This document shows positions 15,601 to 26,766 of a stretch of DNA of 60,790 nucleotides, piece after piece. Origin of the DNA: Desulfovibrionaceae bacterium (GTDB lineage Bacteria > Desulfobacterota > Desulfovibrionia > Desulfovibrionales > Desulfovibrionaceae); assembly GCA_910575755.1 (NCBI GenBank), contig CAJTFO010000006.1:52349-113138 (forward strand), read 5' to 3'. Below the pieces are notes generated by a model. It ran no database searches. It saw nothing but the letters and a program-made list of their open reading frames with translations, and had not been told where the DNA came from. Every line of letters starts with the position of its first letter. The first letter of the stretch is position 1. A program made the translations under genes and the position numbers.

Positions 15601-15763
15601 CCTGGTTTCAATCATGTCCGCAAGGCCGGAACAGCACGAGCTGCCTGAAAAACCTTTCCGGCGGACCATGTTGCGACACCACGCCCGACTCTCGCAACCC
15701 ACCTGACATTGCGCGTCTGGCGCAACCTCTTCCCTCGACAGGCAAAGACCAGGAGGCAGCCCT

Positions 15764-16033
15764 ATGAAATTGAACAAAACCGGTGAAGCCGGCGCGGCGG
15801 AAAGCGGCGACATTCTTGTGACCGTGGCCCCCTCGGAAGAACCCGGCATCCAGATTGAGCTGAGCGGCAAGTCCGTTATTCTCAAACAGTTCGGCAGGCA
15901 GATCAGGGAACTGATCCAGAAAACCGCCGAGGAAAACGGTCTGGAAAACGCCCGGATCTGCGCCAAGGACAATGGCGCTCTTGACTGCACCATCAAAGCC
16001 AGAGTCCGCGCCGCCATCCAGCGGGCTGTTTAA
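15764..16033 (+). CDS. citD: Citrate (or citramalate) lyase acyl-carrier protein, gamma subunit
   Basis: This 89-residue CitD carries the 2'-(5''-phosphoribosyl)-3'-dephospho-CoA arm that shuttles the acyl group between CitF and CitE. Family features are the start MKLNKTGEAGAAESGDILVTVAPSE, with the prosthetic-group Ser in AESGD, and the C-terminal CTIKARVRAAIQRA. AGGAGG precedes the ATG. It lies 12 bp before the short CitE-like gene. No citC, citX or citG is in the window, so arm synthesis and acetylation must be encoded elsewhere if the complex is active. Confidence 0.92.
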   Translation: MKLNKTGEAGAAESGDILVTVAPSEEPGIQIELSGKSVILKQFGRQIRELIQKTAEENGLENARICAKDNGALDCTIKARVRAAIQRAV

Positions 16034-16045
16034 AGGAGTTGCAGC

Positions 16046-16738
16046 ATGAAAAGCATTTTGCTCATCAATGGCAACGATCCCAAAGCCCTGCTCAACTCCA
16101 CCCTGTACGGCGCGGACGCCGTGGCCTATGACCTGCATGAAGCCGTGAGCGCCAATGACAAGGACGCCGCGCGTCTGTTGCTGCAGGAGGCCCTGGCCTT
16201 TTTCGATTTCGGCGACTCCGGCGTATTTGTACGCGTGAATCCCATGAGCGAAGGCGGCGACAAAGACATAGCCGTGGCGGGCAAGGGCAAACCGCAGGCC
16301 TTTATTCTGCCTTGCGCCGATGCGCAAAGTCTGCCCCAGGCCGATGCGGCCGTGAGCGCGCTGGAAGCCGCCAACGGTTTTGCCGCCGGGTCCATCAAGC
16401 TGATTCCCACTGTGGAGTCTGTGGCTGCGGTGGAGAACATTGGCGCGCTGCTGGCCTCCTGCCCCAGAATCATGGCCGTCATTTTCAATGCCGAGAACTT
16501 TCTGAAAGATCTGGGCGTGGCCGAAACCGGCGACGCCAGCCAGATTCTCTACGCCCGCAGCAAGGTGGCCCTGGCCTGCCGCGCGGCCGGCATTCCGGCC
16601 ATTGACCGGCCCTGGAAAGACCTGAAAAACCGCGACGGCTTTGAGGCCGACGCCCGAAACGGCAAGGCCCTGGGCTTCAGCGGCAAACTGGCTGTCAGCG
16701 GCGGGCAGGTGCCGTCGATCAATGAAATTTTTGCCTGA
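16046..16738 (+). CDS. Short, divergent CitE-like lyase subunit
   Basis: This 230-residue protein starts behind AAAGGAG, 12 bp after citD. It aligns in outline with CitE: KSILLINGNDPK in place of RSxLFVPGNNP, DLHEAV in place of DLEDAV, VRVNP, PTVESVAAVENI and RSKVALACRAAGIPAIDRPW. It is about 60 residues shorter than CitE, and the Glu-Asp pair of the GAED motif reads NAEN. It is either a beta subunit with altered specificity or a non-catalytic partner, with the full-length CitE-like protein at 10470 supplying activity. Its place between citD and citF supports membership of the lyase complex. Confidence 0.75.
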   Translation: MKSILLINGNDPKALLNSTLYGADAVAYDLHEAVSANDKDAARLLLQEALAFFDFGDSGVFVRVNPMSEGGDKDIAVAGKGKPQAFILPCADAQSLPQADAAVSALEAANGFAAGSIKLIPTVESVAAVENIGALLASCPRIMAVIFNAENFLKDLGVAETGDASQILYARSKVALACRAAGIPAIDRPWKDLKNRDGFEADARNGKALGFSGKLAVSGGQVPSINEIFA

Positions 16739-16868
16739 TCAAGCCCCCTCCCGGCGGGCCGAGCGTTCCATTATCCGGATGCCGCTGGCCGCCAGGCCAA
16801 GCCCGCCGCATGAAGTCTTGCCGACGCCTTGGGCAGCACACAGTTAAGGAAGATGAGGGAATAAAGAC

Positions 16869-18428
16869 ATGAAAAACATCCTCGGCCGCGACATCCCCGA
16901 CTATATTGAGGGCTATGGTCAGGTAAGACCATTTAAAGGTGCCTACGCCAGTATCGACCCCAGAACCAGAACCACCATCACCCGCCGCTCGGTCAGGCCG
17001 GGCAACAAGCTGGAACCCGGCGAGGCCAAGCTGCTGGCCTCCATTGAGGAAGCCGTGGAAAAGACGGGCCTCAGGGACGGCATGACCGTTTCCTTTCATC
17101 ATCATTTGCGCAATGGCGACTATGTTACCAACATGGTCATGAAAGTCATCGCCGAGAAGGGCATCAAGGATATTCATGTGGCGGCCACCGGCATTTTCGC
17201 CTGCCACGAACCCCTGGTTGAATACATCAAATCCGGCGTGATCACCGGCATGTCGGTCAACTACATTTCGCCCGGTCCGGTAGCCAAGGCCATTACCAAG
17301 GGCCTGCTGCCCAAGCCGGCTGTTTTCCGCAGTCATGGCGGGCGGCCGCGCGCCGTGGAAGCGGGCGACCTGCATGTGGACGTGGCTTTCATCGCCGCGC
17401 CCTGCTGCGACAATTACGGCAATATCAACGGCACTCACGGCAAATCGGCCTGCGGCGTGCTTTCCTACATTTATCCCGACGCCCAGTACGCCGACCATGT
17501 GGTGGCCGTGACGGACAATCTGGTTCCCTACCCGGCCTGCCCCATTGAAATCACTCAGGATTTTGTGGACTATGTGGTAACCGTTGACTCCATCGGCGAC
17601 CCCAACGGCATTGTTTCCGGCACCACCAAGGTCACGTCCGACCCCATCGGCCTGAAAATCGCCGCCGCCGCCGCCGAGCTTATTGACGAAACCGGTTACA
17701 TCAAAGAAGGCATGTCCTGCCAGACCGGCGCGGGCGGCACTTCCCTGGCTGTGGCCGCCGAGATCAAAAAACGCATGCAGGCCAAGGGCGTCGTGGGTTC
17801 CTTCGGCGCAGGCGGCATCACCGCCTACTTTGTGGAAATGCTCAATGAAGGCCTGTTCCGCGCGCTCTTCGACGTGCAGGACTTCGATCTGGTTTCCGTG
17901 GCCTCGGCGGGCAGCAACCCCAAGCACATGGCCATGAGCGGTTCGCTGTACGGCAACCCGCACAACTGCGGCCCGGTGGTCAATAATCTGGACATCATGA
18001 TTCTGGGCGCCACGGAAATCGACACGGACTTCAACGTCAACGTGATCACCGGCTCGGACGGCACCATCATGGGCGCTTCCGGCGGGCATAACGACACGGC
18101 GGCGGGCAGCAAGATCTCCATTGTGGTCACCAATCTGCTCAAGGGCCGCCTCTGCGTGCTGCGCGACAAGGTGACAACCGTGACCAGCCCCGGCGAGACC
18201 ATTGACGCTCTGGTCACGGACCGGGGCATCGCCATCAACCCCCGCCGGACAGATCTGCTGGAAAAATTGAAGGATTCCAGGCTGCCCATCATGGACATCA
18301 GCAAGCTCAAGGAAATCGGCGATAAACTGGCCGGAAAACCCGATTCCATCGAATTCACCGACAAGATTGTGGGGGTGGTGGAATACCGTGACGGCACGGT
18401 TATTGACGTGGTCAGGCAGCCCAAGTAG
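16869..18428 (+). CDS. citF: Citrate (or citramalate) lyase alpha subunit, acyl transferase
   Basis: This 519-residue CitF transfers the acetyl group of the acyl carrier to citrate or citramalate, giving the acyl-ACP that CitE cleaves. Family hallmarks are GLRDGMTVSFHHHLRNGDYV, CCDNYGNINGTHGKSACG, QTGAGGTSLAVA, AGGITAYFVEML and VITGSDGTIMGASGGHNDTAAGSK. GAGGGAATAAAGAC gives the ribosome site. Length and motifs are normal. It is the last gene of the cluster, followed by a hairpin. Citramalate lyase is built from the same subunits, so the substrate stays open. Confidence 0.93.
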   Translation: MKNILGRDIPDYIEGYGQVRPFKGAYASIDPRTRTTITRRSVRPGNKLEPGEAKLLASIEEAVEKTGLRDGMTVSFHHHLRNGDYVTNMVMKVIAEKGIKDIHVAATGIFACHEPLVEYIKSGVITGMSVNYISPGPVAKAITKGLLPKPAVFRSHGGRPRAVEAGDLHVDVAFIAAPCCDNYGNINGTHGKSACGVLSYIYPDAQYADHVVAVTDNLVPYPACPIEITQDFVDYVVTVDSIGDPNGIVSGTTKVTSDPIGLKIAAAAAELIDETGYIKEGMSCQTGAGGTSLAVAAEIKKRMQAKGVVGSFGAGGITAYFVEMLNEGLFRALFDVQDFDLVSVASAGSNPKHMAMSGSLYGNPHNCGPVVNNLDIMILGATEIDTDFNVNVITGSDGTIMGASGGHNDTAAGSKISIVVTNLLKGRLCVLRDKVTTVTSPGETIDALVTDRGIAINPRRTDLLEKLKDSRLPIMDISKLKEIGDKLAGKPDSIEFTDKIVGVVEYRDGTVIDVVRQPK

Positions 18429-18448
18429 TGCGGGCAGCAAGAAATCAC

Positions 18449-18477
18449 GCCATTGAACCGCCGTGCGGCGCAATGGC
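18449..18477 (+). terminator. Hairpin after citF
   Basis: CGCCATTG and CAATGGCG enclose an inner CCGC-CGT-GCGG stem. No T-run follows. Probable end of the citrate-lyase-like transcript. Confidence 0.5.
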
Positions 18478-18585
18478 GGCGTGGTCGGGCTGAGGTTGGA
18501 GCTTCCCTCGACACGCGGCCCCGGTACAACCGTTATTCTGCGGTATGCCGGGGCCTTTGACATGCCATGCGCGGGCGCGTGCAGC

Positions 18586-19014
18586 TTATCTGCCTTGAGA
18601 GGCCGCGGTCGCACGGGCCTGCGGGCTCATATGGCAGGGGCGACAGCCTTTGAAATTGGGATATTTGCCTGCCAGCTTGCGATGGCAGCCATAGCAGGAA
18701 CGGTCCGTATCCGGGGAATGGTAGGCCATAAACAGACTCATGGGATCGCGCTCGCGCGCGCCCTTGATGGAATGACAATCCTTGTTGGCGCAGGAGGCGT
18801 AGCGGTTTCCCGGCAGGCCTTCATGATGGCAGGTACGGCATTTGACATCCTTGTGCGAGGAATGTCTGAACATGACATACATGCGCTTGGAGGTACCGTC
18901 ATTGAGTTCAATGGACTTCTTGATGGTGTTCAGATTTCCCTGTTTTTCCTGGGCCTGCGCCTGTGCAACGCACAGCAGGAAAACCATGAACAGGACAGCA
19001 ACGAAATATCTCAT
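18586..19014 (-). CDS. Periplasmic tetraheme cytochrome, class III c3-like
   Basis: I chose the ATG at 19014, with CAGGAG 7 nt upstream. It begins a clear signal peptide MRYFVAVLFMVFLLCVAQAQA. The 142-residue precursor has four heme sites: C59xxCH63, C75x4CH81, C107xxCH111 and C124xxCH128. Extra His51, His54, His64 and His99 can serve as sixth ligands for bis-His hemes. Class III cytochromes carry electrons between periplasmic hydrogenases or formate dehydrogenases and membrane complexes in sulfate reducers. It converges on citF, so a shared operon is excluded. Relation to the citrate-lyase-like cluster is unknown. Confidence 0.9.
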   Translation of the reverse strand: MRYFVAVLFMVFLLCVAQAQAQEKQGNLNTIKKSIELNDGTSKRMYVMFRHSSHKDVKCRTCHHEGLPGNRYASCANKDCHSIKGARERDPMSLFMAYHSPDTDRSCYGCHRKLAGKYPNFKGCRPCHMSPQARATAASQGR

Positions 19015-19149
19015 GAAGACGCTCCTGTTAAAAAGATTCCAGAAGGACGCTTGGGACGGATACACCCCTTTGCGCGCCGCGCCATGCTCAAGTGTAACAT
19101 ACCCGACGCCCTGACGTCCATGTCCGACATTGCAGTATTCTCGCGCAAG

Positions 19150-19665
19150 CCGGCTGAAGCAGGCTGAAGTCATTCACCCTCAATCCGGAACATCTCATCA
19201 GCATCTTCCTGTTGCGCAATATATTGTTTGATAACATCATCGGTCACATTCCCACTGCTGCAACAGAAATAGCCGCGCGTCCACATATGACGCCCCCAGT
19301 ACTGGCGATGCAACAATGGAAATTCGTTTATCATGGCATGGGAGGTTCGGCATTTCAATTGTTGCATCAACTTGCTCACAGCAAGATTTGGCGGAATTGA
19401 AACGAAAAGATGGATGTGGTCAGGCGCCATATGACCTTTGAGGATTTCCACCTGATGTTTCTCACAGGTACCGCGTATCAGCGCCCTGGCCTTCTGGGCG
19501 ATGTCTCCTGACAAAATCTTTTTCCGATACCTGGTTATCCAGACCAGGTGCAGATGAGTTGAAAAAACACTGTGGGAGCCTTTACGATAATTGCTCATGC
19601 CCACAGACTACAAAAGAAACGCTAAAGCCGCCACCTAAAGGTGGGGGTTTTACCCCTCCCTGAGT
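19150..19665 (-). mobile_element. IS200/IS605-group insertion sequence
   Basis: The element holds one tnpA gene and no tnpB. Beyond the tnpA start lies a subterminal hairpin CCACC-TAAA-GGTGG (19631-19644) followed by GGGGTTTTACCCC, the kind of structure TnpA recognises at the left end. Exact limits cannot be fixed because IS200 makes no inverted repeats or target duplication. Confidence 0.7.
19170..19604 (-). CDS. tnpA: IS200-family transposase (HUH, single tyrosine)
   Basis: This 144-residue TnpA has the HUH metal motif HIHLFV near residue 63 and the catalytic Tyr in VIKQYIAQQ near residue 128. NYRKGSHSVFSTHLHLVWITRYRKKIL is the typical start. It moves single-stranded copies without a target duplication. 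The frame is intact and full length, so the element may be active. It lies between the cytochrome promoter region and the end of hflX, beside an older IS481-family remnant. Confidence 0.93.
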   Translation of the reverse strand: MGMSNYRKGSHSVFSTHLHLVWITRYRKKILSGDIAQKARALIRGTCEKHQVEILKGHMAPDHIHLFVSIPPNLAVSKLMQQLKCRTSHAMINEFPLLHRQYWGRHMWTRGYFCCSSGNVTDDVIKQYIAQQEDADEMFRIEGE

Positions 19666-19682
19666 GGGACAATCAAAATGCT

Positions 19683-19746
19683 CTAATCGGACAGGAAGAA
19701 CCATCAAAACGGAGAGAACTGTCAGATCAAGTCTGAACTACTACAG
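19683..19746 (+). repeat. Solo end of an IS481-family element
   Basis: Bases 19683-19746 match, in reverse complement, the terminal part of the IS481-family element at 60199-60262. Shared blocks are CTAATCGGACA, CATCAAAACGGAG and GTCAGATCAAGTCTGAACTA followed by CTACA. No transposase remains. It ends 1 bp from the hflX stop, so an old insertion was deleted or only its end was captured. Confidence 0.85.
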
Positions 19747-19747
19747 A

Positions 19748-21418
<1,671 letters not shown>

Positions 21419-21444
21419 GGCGCGCCTTCCTTGCGGTATGCGGG

Positions 21445-22035
21445 CTACGGCCGCAGGTAGGAGGTGATCAGCGCATCATAGCGCGATGTGGCCTCAAAGG
21501 CCCGCGAGGCCATGACCTGCCGGAAATTGAGGCTCACGCTCATGTCGTGCTGGCGCAGTTCGTCCATAGCCGCGCCATACCACTGGGGCGAGGGCAGCAC
21601 CAGAACGCTGTGAAAATTTTTGGCCGCCGCGCGCAGCATGCAGGGGCCGCCGATGTCAATTTCCTCCACGGCATCTTCCAGAGACAGGCGGCGCTCCACC
21701 GCGCCGGCGAAGTCGTAGAGATTGACGCAGATCAGATCAAAGGGGCGGATGCCCTTTTCGGCCAGGGTCTGCATGTGGAAGGGGTCATCCTTGTTGGCCA
21801 GGATGCCCGCGTGAATCTTGGGGTGCAGGGTTTTGACCCGGCCCCCCAGAATTTCCGGAAAACCGGTGACCGTGCTCACGGCGGTGACGGGCAGGCCCGC
21901 CGTCTCCAGCACTTTCTGGGTGCCGCCGGTGGAAATCAGCTCCACATCGCGGGAGCTGAGAAAGGTGGCAAAATCCACCAGGCCGCTCTTGTCCGTGACG
22001 CTCAGAATAGCGCGACGGATTGGTAGAACTTCCAT
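21445..22035 (-). CDS. purH: IMP cyclohydrolase (PurH N-terminal domain only)
   Basis: At 196 residues this is only the MGS-like IMP cyclohydrolase half of PurH. It closes FAICAR to IMP in the last step of purine synthesis. Motifs are RRAILSVTDKSGLVDFA, ISTGGTQKVLE, GGRVKTLHPKIHAGIL, NLYDF and IDIGGPCMLRAAAKNF. The AICAR transformylase domain is absent; the frame ends cleanly at RP* with hflX following. Stand-alone cyclohydrolases occur in sulfate reducers, with the formyl transfer done by another protein, so this need not be a truncation. Confidence 0.9.
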   Translation of the reverse strand: MEVLPIRRAILSVTDKSGLVDFATFLSSRDVELISTGGTQKVLETAGLPVTAVSTVTGFPEILGGRVKTLHPKIHAGILANKDDPFHMQTLAEKGIRPFDLICVNLYDFAGAVERRLSLEDAVEEIDIGGPCMLRAAAKNFHSVLVLPSPQWYGAAMDELRQHDMSVSLNFRQVMASRAFEATSRYDALITSYLRP

Positions 22036-22226
22036 ACAGGGGCTCCTTCAAAGGTGAATCGGATACAGGCGGGAGCCCGCGCGTTCCCGAAAAAACGCGC
22101 TTGGCGGATTCGCCGTCCTGTCAGGCAACACTCTTCGTGTAACGAAAAAGCGCCGCGCGCGCAACGTGCCAGACGCGGCTTGCTCCGGGCGGCGGCCTTG
22201 GCTATGCTGCGGCCCGTGGAGGACAT

Positions 22227-23030
22227 ATGCTCAAACTCGTCTCCTGGAATGTGAACGGCCTGCGGGCTGTCTCCGCCAAACCTGAGTGGGAATGGTTTGC
22301 GCGCACCGATGCCGCAATCGTGGCCTTGCAGGAAACCAAGGCGCATCCGGAACAGCTCAAAGAGGGGCTGGCCAGCCCGGCGGGATGGGAGGCCCACTGG
22401 TCCTCAAGCGTCGTGAAAAAAGGCTATTCCGGGGTGGCGGTATTCAGCCGGCGCAGGCCTCTGGCCGTGCGCGCGGAACTGCCTGATCCACGGTGGCAGG
22501 GCGAAGGCCGTCTGTTGCATCTGGAGTTTCAGGATTTTCATTTTTTCAACGGGTACTTCCCCAATGGCGGGGCCGAAGAACTGGATGAAAATGGCAAACC
22601 CACGGGCCGCTTCAAGCGCGTCCCCTATAAAATGGGTTTTTTTGAGGCTTTTCTCAACTATGCGGAAGCATGCCGCAAAGGCAAACCCATTGTGGTCTGC
22701 GGCGATTTCAACATCGCCCACAAGCCCGTGGATCTGGCCCGGCCCAGACAGAATGTGAAGAACACCGGCTTTCTGCCGGAAGAACGCGCCTTTCTGGATC
22801 GCTTTACGGCTCTGGGCTATGTGGACACCTTTCGCAAGGTGCACGGGGACAAGCCCGACCAGTATTCCTGGTGGTCGTATAAGGCCCGCGCGCGTGAGAA
22901 AAATATCGGTTGGCGCATTGACTACTTCTTTGTGTCCGAGGAACTCGCTCCGGCGGTCAGCGACGCCTGGATAGAAAGCGATGTGCGCGGCTCGGATCAC
23001 TGCCCGGTGGGCCTGGCGCTGAACTTGTAG
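22227..23030 (+). CDS. xthA: Exodeoxyribonuclease III (AP endonuclease)
   Basis: This 267-residue enzyme of base excision repair cuts DNA 5' of abasic sites and has 3'-exonuclease activity. All exonuclease-endonuclease-phosphatase motifs are present: SWNVNGLRA, ALQETKAH, GYSGVAVFSR, NGYFPNG, CGDFNIAHKPVDLARP, WWSYKARAREKNIGWRIDYF and SDHCPVGL. The start follows GGAGGACAT. It is divergent from the IMP cyclohydrolase gene across a 190-bp gap and stands alone. Confidence 0.95.
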   Translation: MLKLVSWNVNGLRAVSAKPEWEWFARTDAAIVALQETKAHPEQLKEGLASPAGWEAHWSSSVVKKGYSGVAVFSRRRPLAVRAELPDPRWQGEGRLLHLEFQDFHFFNGYFPNGGAEELDENGKPTGRFKRVPYKMGFFEAFLNYAEACRKGKPIVVCGDFNIAHKPVDLARPRQNVKNTGFLPEERAFLDRFTALGYVDTFRKVHGDKPDQYSWWSYKARAREKNIGWRIDYFFVSEELAPAVSDAWIESDVRGSDHCPVGLALNL

Positions 23031-23115
23031 GCGCAACGCATTGCGACAGCGGCTGTCCGTCGGCTGCACAGCGAATGGGCTTTTCCGTTCGCCGGGCGTG
23101 GGCATCATTCAAGCG

Positions 23116-23136
23116 GGGCATTCACGCTGAATGCCC
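23116..23136 (+). terminator. Hairpin between convergent xthA and small conserved gene
   Basis: GGGCATTCA-CGC-TGAATGCCC forms a 9-bp stem in the 175-bp convergent gap. No T-run follows on the plus strand. Confidence 0.45.
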
Positions 23137-23205
23137 GTCCTGTAATCGTGCCCCGCCGGAGAACATCAGCGGCACATTGAAGCCCTGCTGTCTGAGCTGC
23201 GGGAA

Positions 23206-23517
23206 TCAGTCCAGCAGGCCCAGCAGACGCGCCACCCGCTGCTTGTTGAGGCCGGAGTGTACCTGAATCAGCTCCTGACTCTGGAGGGAAGCTTTTTCTT
23301 CCACCTGGGCCAGAGTCTGAGAGATTTCTTCCATACCGGGCAGATGGGGCGTGACCGGCGCGTGTTCTTCCGGAGAAGGCAGCGTAGGCGCGGCTGCTTC
23401 GGCGGCTGCCCCCACTGTTTCCGCCGGGCGGGCCGGGAGCATGGTATTGACCCGCTCCTGAAAAGTGGGGAAATGCGGTCCCAGGTCATTATTGCGAAAG
23501 CGGAATTCCAGTTCCAT
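23206..23517 (-). CDS. Conserved small protein of unknown function
   Basis: The ATG at 23517, preceded by AAGGAG at 9 nt, gives 103 residues; the longer frame upstream crosses two terminator-like hairpins and is not credible. The N-terminus MELEFRFRNNDLGPHFPTFQERVN is the conserved-looking part. The middle is Ala/Pro-rich. The end (EISQTLAQVEEKASLQSQELIQVHSGLNKQRVARLLGLL) is predicted helical. I do not recognise the family. It looks like a Desulfovibrio-type hypothetical protein and stands alone between terminators. Confidence 0.65.
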   Translation of the reverse strand: MELEFRFRNNDLGPHFPTFQERVNTMLPARPAETVGAAAEAAAPTLPSPEEHAPVTPHLPGMEEISQTLAQVEEKASLQSQELIQVHSGLNKQRVARLLGLLD

Positions 23518-23723
23518 GCGCTTGTACTCCTTCTTGCTTGCGAGCCGAACCCGGGGAGGTTCAGACACGAAAAAACGCAACGTCGGAAAATTTGACTGTC
23601 CGCGTTTTGAATAGCAAAATATATGCCGAAAGCGCGCTTTTTGGAGGACGCCCAGGGCTGACGCTATTGTTAACTGCTCAGCTTTTGTGAATCCCGCGTC
23701 TCGCGGGAGACCTGCTTCATACA

Positions 23724-23752
23724 AAAAGCCGTCCGGATGCCGGACGGCTTTT
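23724..23752. terminator. Bidirectional terminator
   Basis: AAAAGCCGTCCGG (23724-23736), loop ATG, CCGGACGGCTTTT (23740-23752): a perfect 13-bp stem with T-run on both strands. Confidence 0.88.
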
Positions 23753-23818
23753 GACATTTTCAGTGCCCAATTGCAAAAAAGGGTTGTTTTTCGCGAATGA
23801 ACCCGGCTGCGCCGCCGC

Positions 23819-23836
23819 AAAACCCTTGCGGGTTTT
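23819..23836 (-). terminator. Terminator of gdhA
   Basis: AAAACCC (23819-23825), loop TTGC, GGGTTTT (23830-23836), 72 bp beyond the gdhA stop on the minus strand. Confidence 0.6.
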
Positions 23837-23907
23837 CTCGTGTCGACTGTTGCAGGCAGACACGAAACACGGGGGCGAATTACCCGCCCGTTCATTGCAA
23901 AGCCGTG

Positions 23908-25323
<1,416 letters not shown>

Positions 25324-25395
25324 TTATCCAAGTTCCCGGCGGCTGGCAAGGGTTTTCCAGAGTCAGGACTCATCCCGAAAAGGACGAAACTCCTG

Positions 25396-26766
25396 TCAGA
25401 CCGCAGGCTCACGCGGGGCCTGAAGGGCCGCGTACAGTATCTCGTCCAGGGTGGGATGGGCGAACATGAAGCTGTGCAATCTGTCGCCGCTGTACTGTCC
25501 CAGCAGCAGAAGCTGAGCCGCCGTCACCAGGTGGGACACGCCGTGACCCAGGGCCGCGATGCCTGCCATGCGGTCATCCCGCCAGACCACCTTCACAAAG
25601 CCGGACGCGTCGCCGCCTGCCTGGGCAATGGCGTTGGCCGTAAGCATGGCGCGCGAAACTTCCACCTTGCCGCCCTCGGCCAGAGCCTGCCTGGCGGTTT
25701 TGCCCACACGCATGACCTCCAGACTGCCGTAGACGCAGGAGGGCACGGGGCCGGATTCGTAGGCTCCGCTTTCCAGCCCCAGAATCTGGCGAGCCACATA
25801 ATCGGCCTGATGTTCGGCGGCATGGGCCAGCAATGTTTTGCCGTTGATGTCGCCGATGGCGAAGACCGAGGGCGCGGCCTTCAGATAATCGTCCACCATG
25901 ACATAACCGCGCCTGTTCAGGCCGCAACCGGCCTTTTCAGCCTCCAGACCGTCGGTGTTGGGCGTACGGCCCACAGCCACCAGCGCCTTGGCCGCCGTCA
26001 GTTCCCGGCCGTCATCCAGAGTCAGTACGGCCTGACCGTCTCTGGTCAGCAGCGAGGAGGCCCTGACGCCCGTCAGGCAAGTGCGCCCGGCCTTGCCCAG
26101 CAGTTTCTGCAATTCCTGGGCAATATCCGCATCCTCAGTGGGGGCCAACTGCGGGGCCGCTTCCACCACGGTGACGGCACAGCCCATAGCGCTGAAAAAA
26201 TCGGCCATTTCCAGACCGATGGCCCCCGCGCCCACGATGATCAGGCTTTCGGGAACAAGCGGAATGTTGAGCAGGTCCGTGCTGTCCAGCACGGCATCAT
26301 GATCTGGGGTCAGACCGGGGAAGGATGCGGAACGGGAGCCGCCCGCCAGGATGATGTACCGGGCGGAAAGCGCCTGTTCACCGCCGTCGGCCGCCATGAC
26401 GCGCACCGCATCTGGCCCGGCGCAGACGCCGCGCCCGCTGAACAGGGTTACGCCCGCGTCTCTCAGACCTTTGGCCAGAGTCTGGCTGGAAGCCCTGGTA
26501 TAGCGTTGCACGCGCTTTTGCAGTGACGCGTAATCCACCTCAACCGTGCCCGTGGCTACGCGCTGGCGTTCCAGGCCGCGCAGCAGCCCCTTGGGCGCCG
26601 CCGCGCCCAGCAGCATCTTGGTGGGGATACAGCCGCAGTTGAGGCAAACGCCGCCCCAGTGGGCGTCTTCCACCAGGGCCACGGATTTGCCCCCGGCGGC
26701 AAGAACCCTGGCGGCCTTTGCGCCCCCCGGACCGCCGCCGATGATGATGACGTCAAACTTGTCCAT
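25396..26766 (-). CDS. Dihydrolipoamide dehydrogenase-like flavoprotein
   Basis: This 456-residue pyridine nucleotide-disulfide oxidoreductase begins MDKFDVIIIGGGPGGAKAARVLAAGG (FAD site) after GGGGGC. It has the redox disulfide CLNCGCIPTK and an NAD site GAGAIGLEMADFFSAMG. FAIGDINGKTLLAHAAEHQ follows, and the C-terminal active-site pair is in AHPTLDE. No pyruvate or 2-oxoglutarate dehydrogenase E1/E2 genes are near. It may therefore serve the glycine cleavage system or an unrelated disulfide/quinone reduction. It stands alone between gdhA and a long non-coding gap. Confidence 0.85.
   Translation of the reverse strand: MDKFDVIIIGGGPGGAKAARVLAAGGKSVALVEDAHWGGVCLNCGCIPTKMLLGAAAPKGLLRGLERQRVATGTVEVDYASLQKRVQRYTRASSQTLAKGLRDAGVTLFSGRGVCAGPDAVRVMAADGGEQALSARYIILAGGSRSASFPGLTPDHDAVLDSTDLLNIPLVPESLIIVGAGAIGLEMADFFSAMGCAVTVVEAAPQLAPTEDADIAQELQKLLGKAGRTCLTGVRASSLLTRDGQAVLTLDDGRELTAAKALVAVGRTPNTDGLEAEKAGCGLNRRGYVMVDDYLKAAPSVFAIGDINGKTLLAHAAEHQADYVARQILGLESGAYESGPVPSCVYGSLEVMRVGKTARQALAEGGKVEVSRAMLTANAIAQAGGDASGFVKVVWRDDRMAGIAALGHGVSHLVTAAQLLLLGQYSGDRLHSFMFAHPTLDEILYAALQAPREPAV

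Noticed and set aside
16719..18614. 631-codon minus-strand open frame opposite citF
   Set aside because: It is the antisense shadow of a well-conserved gene with GC-rich codons, lacks a ribosome site and has no recognisable domain.
23640..23720. Possible small RNA gene in the gdhA downstream gap
   Set aside because: There is a short CCCGCG/CGCGGG hairpin but no promoter or conserved fold that I can support.
25396..26766. Mercuric reductase for the flavoprotein
   Set aside because: The redox motif CLNCGCIPTK and C-terminal HPT are lipoamide-dehydrogenase-like, and the C-terminal vicinal cysteines of MerA are absent.
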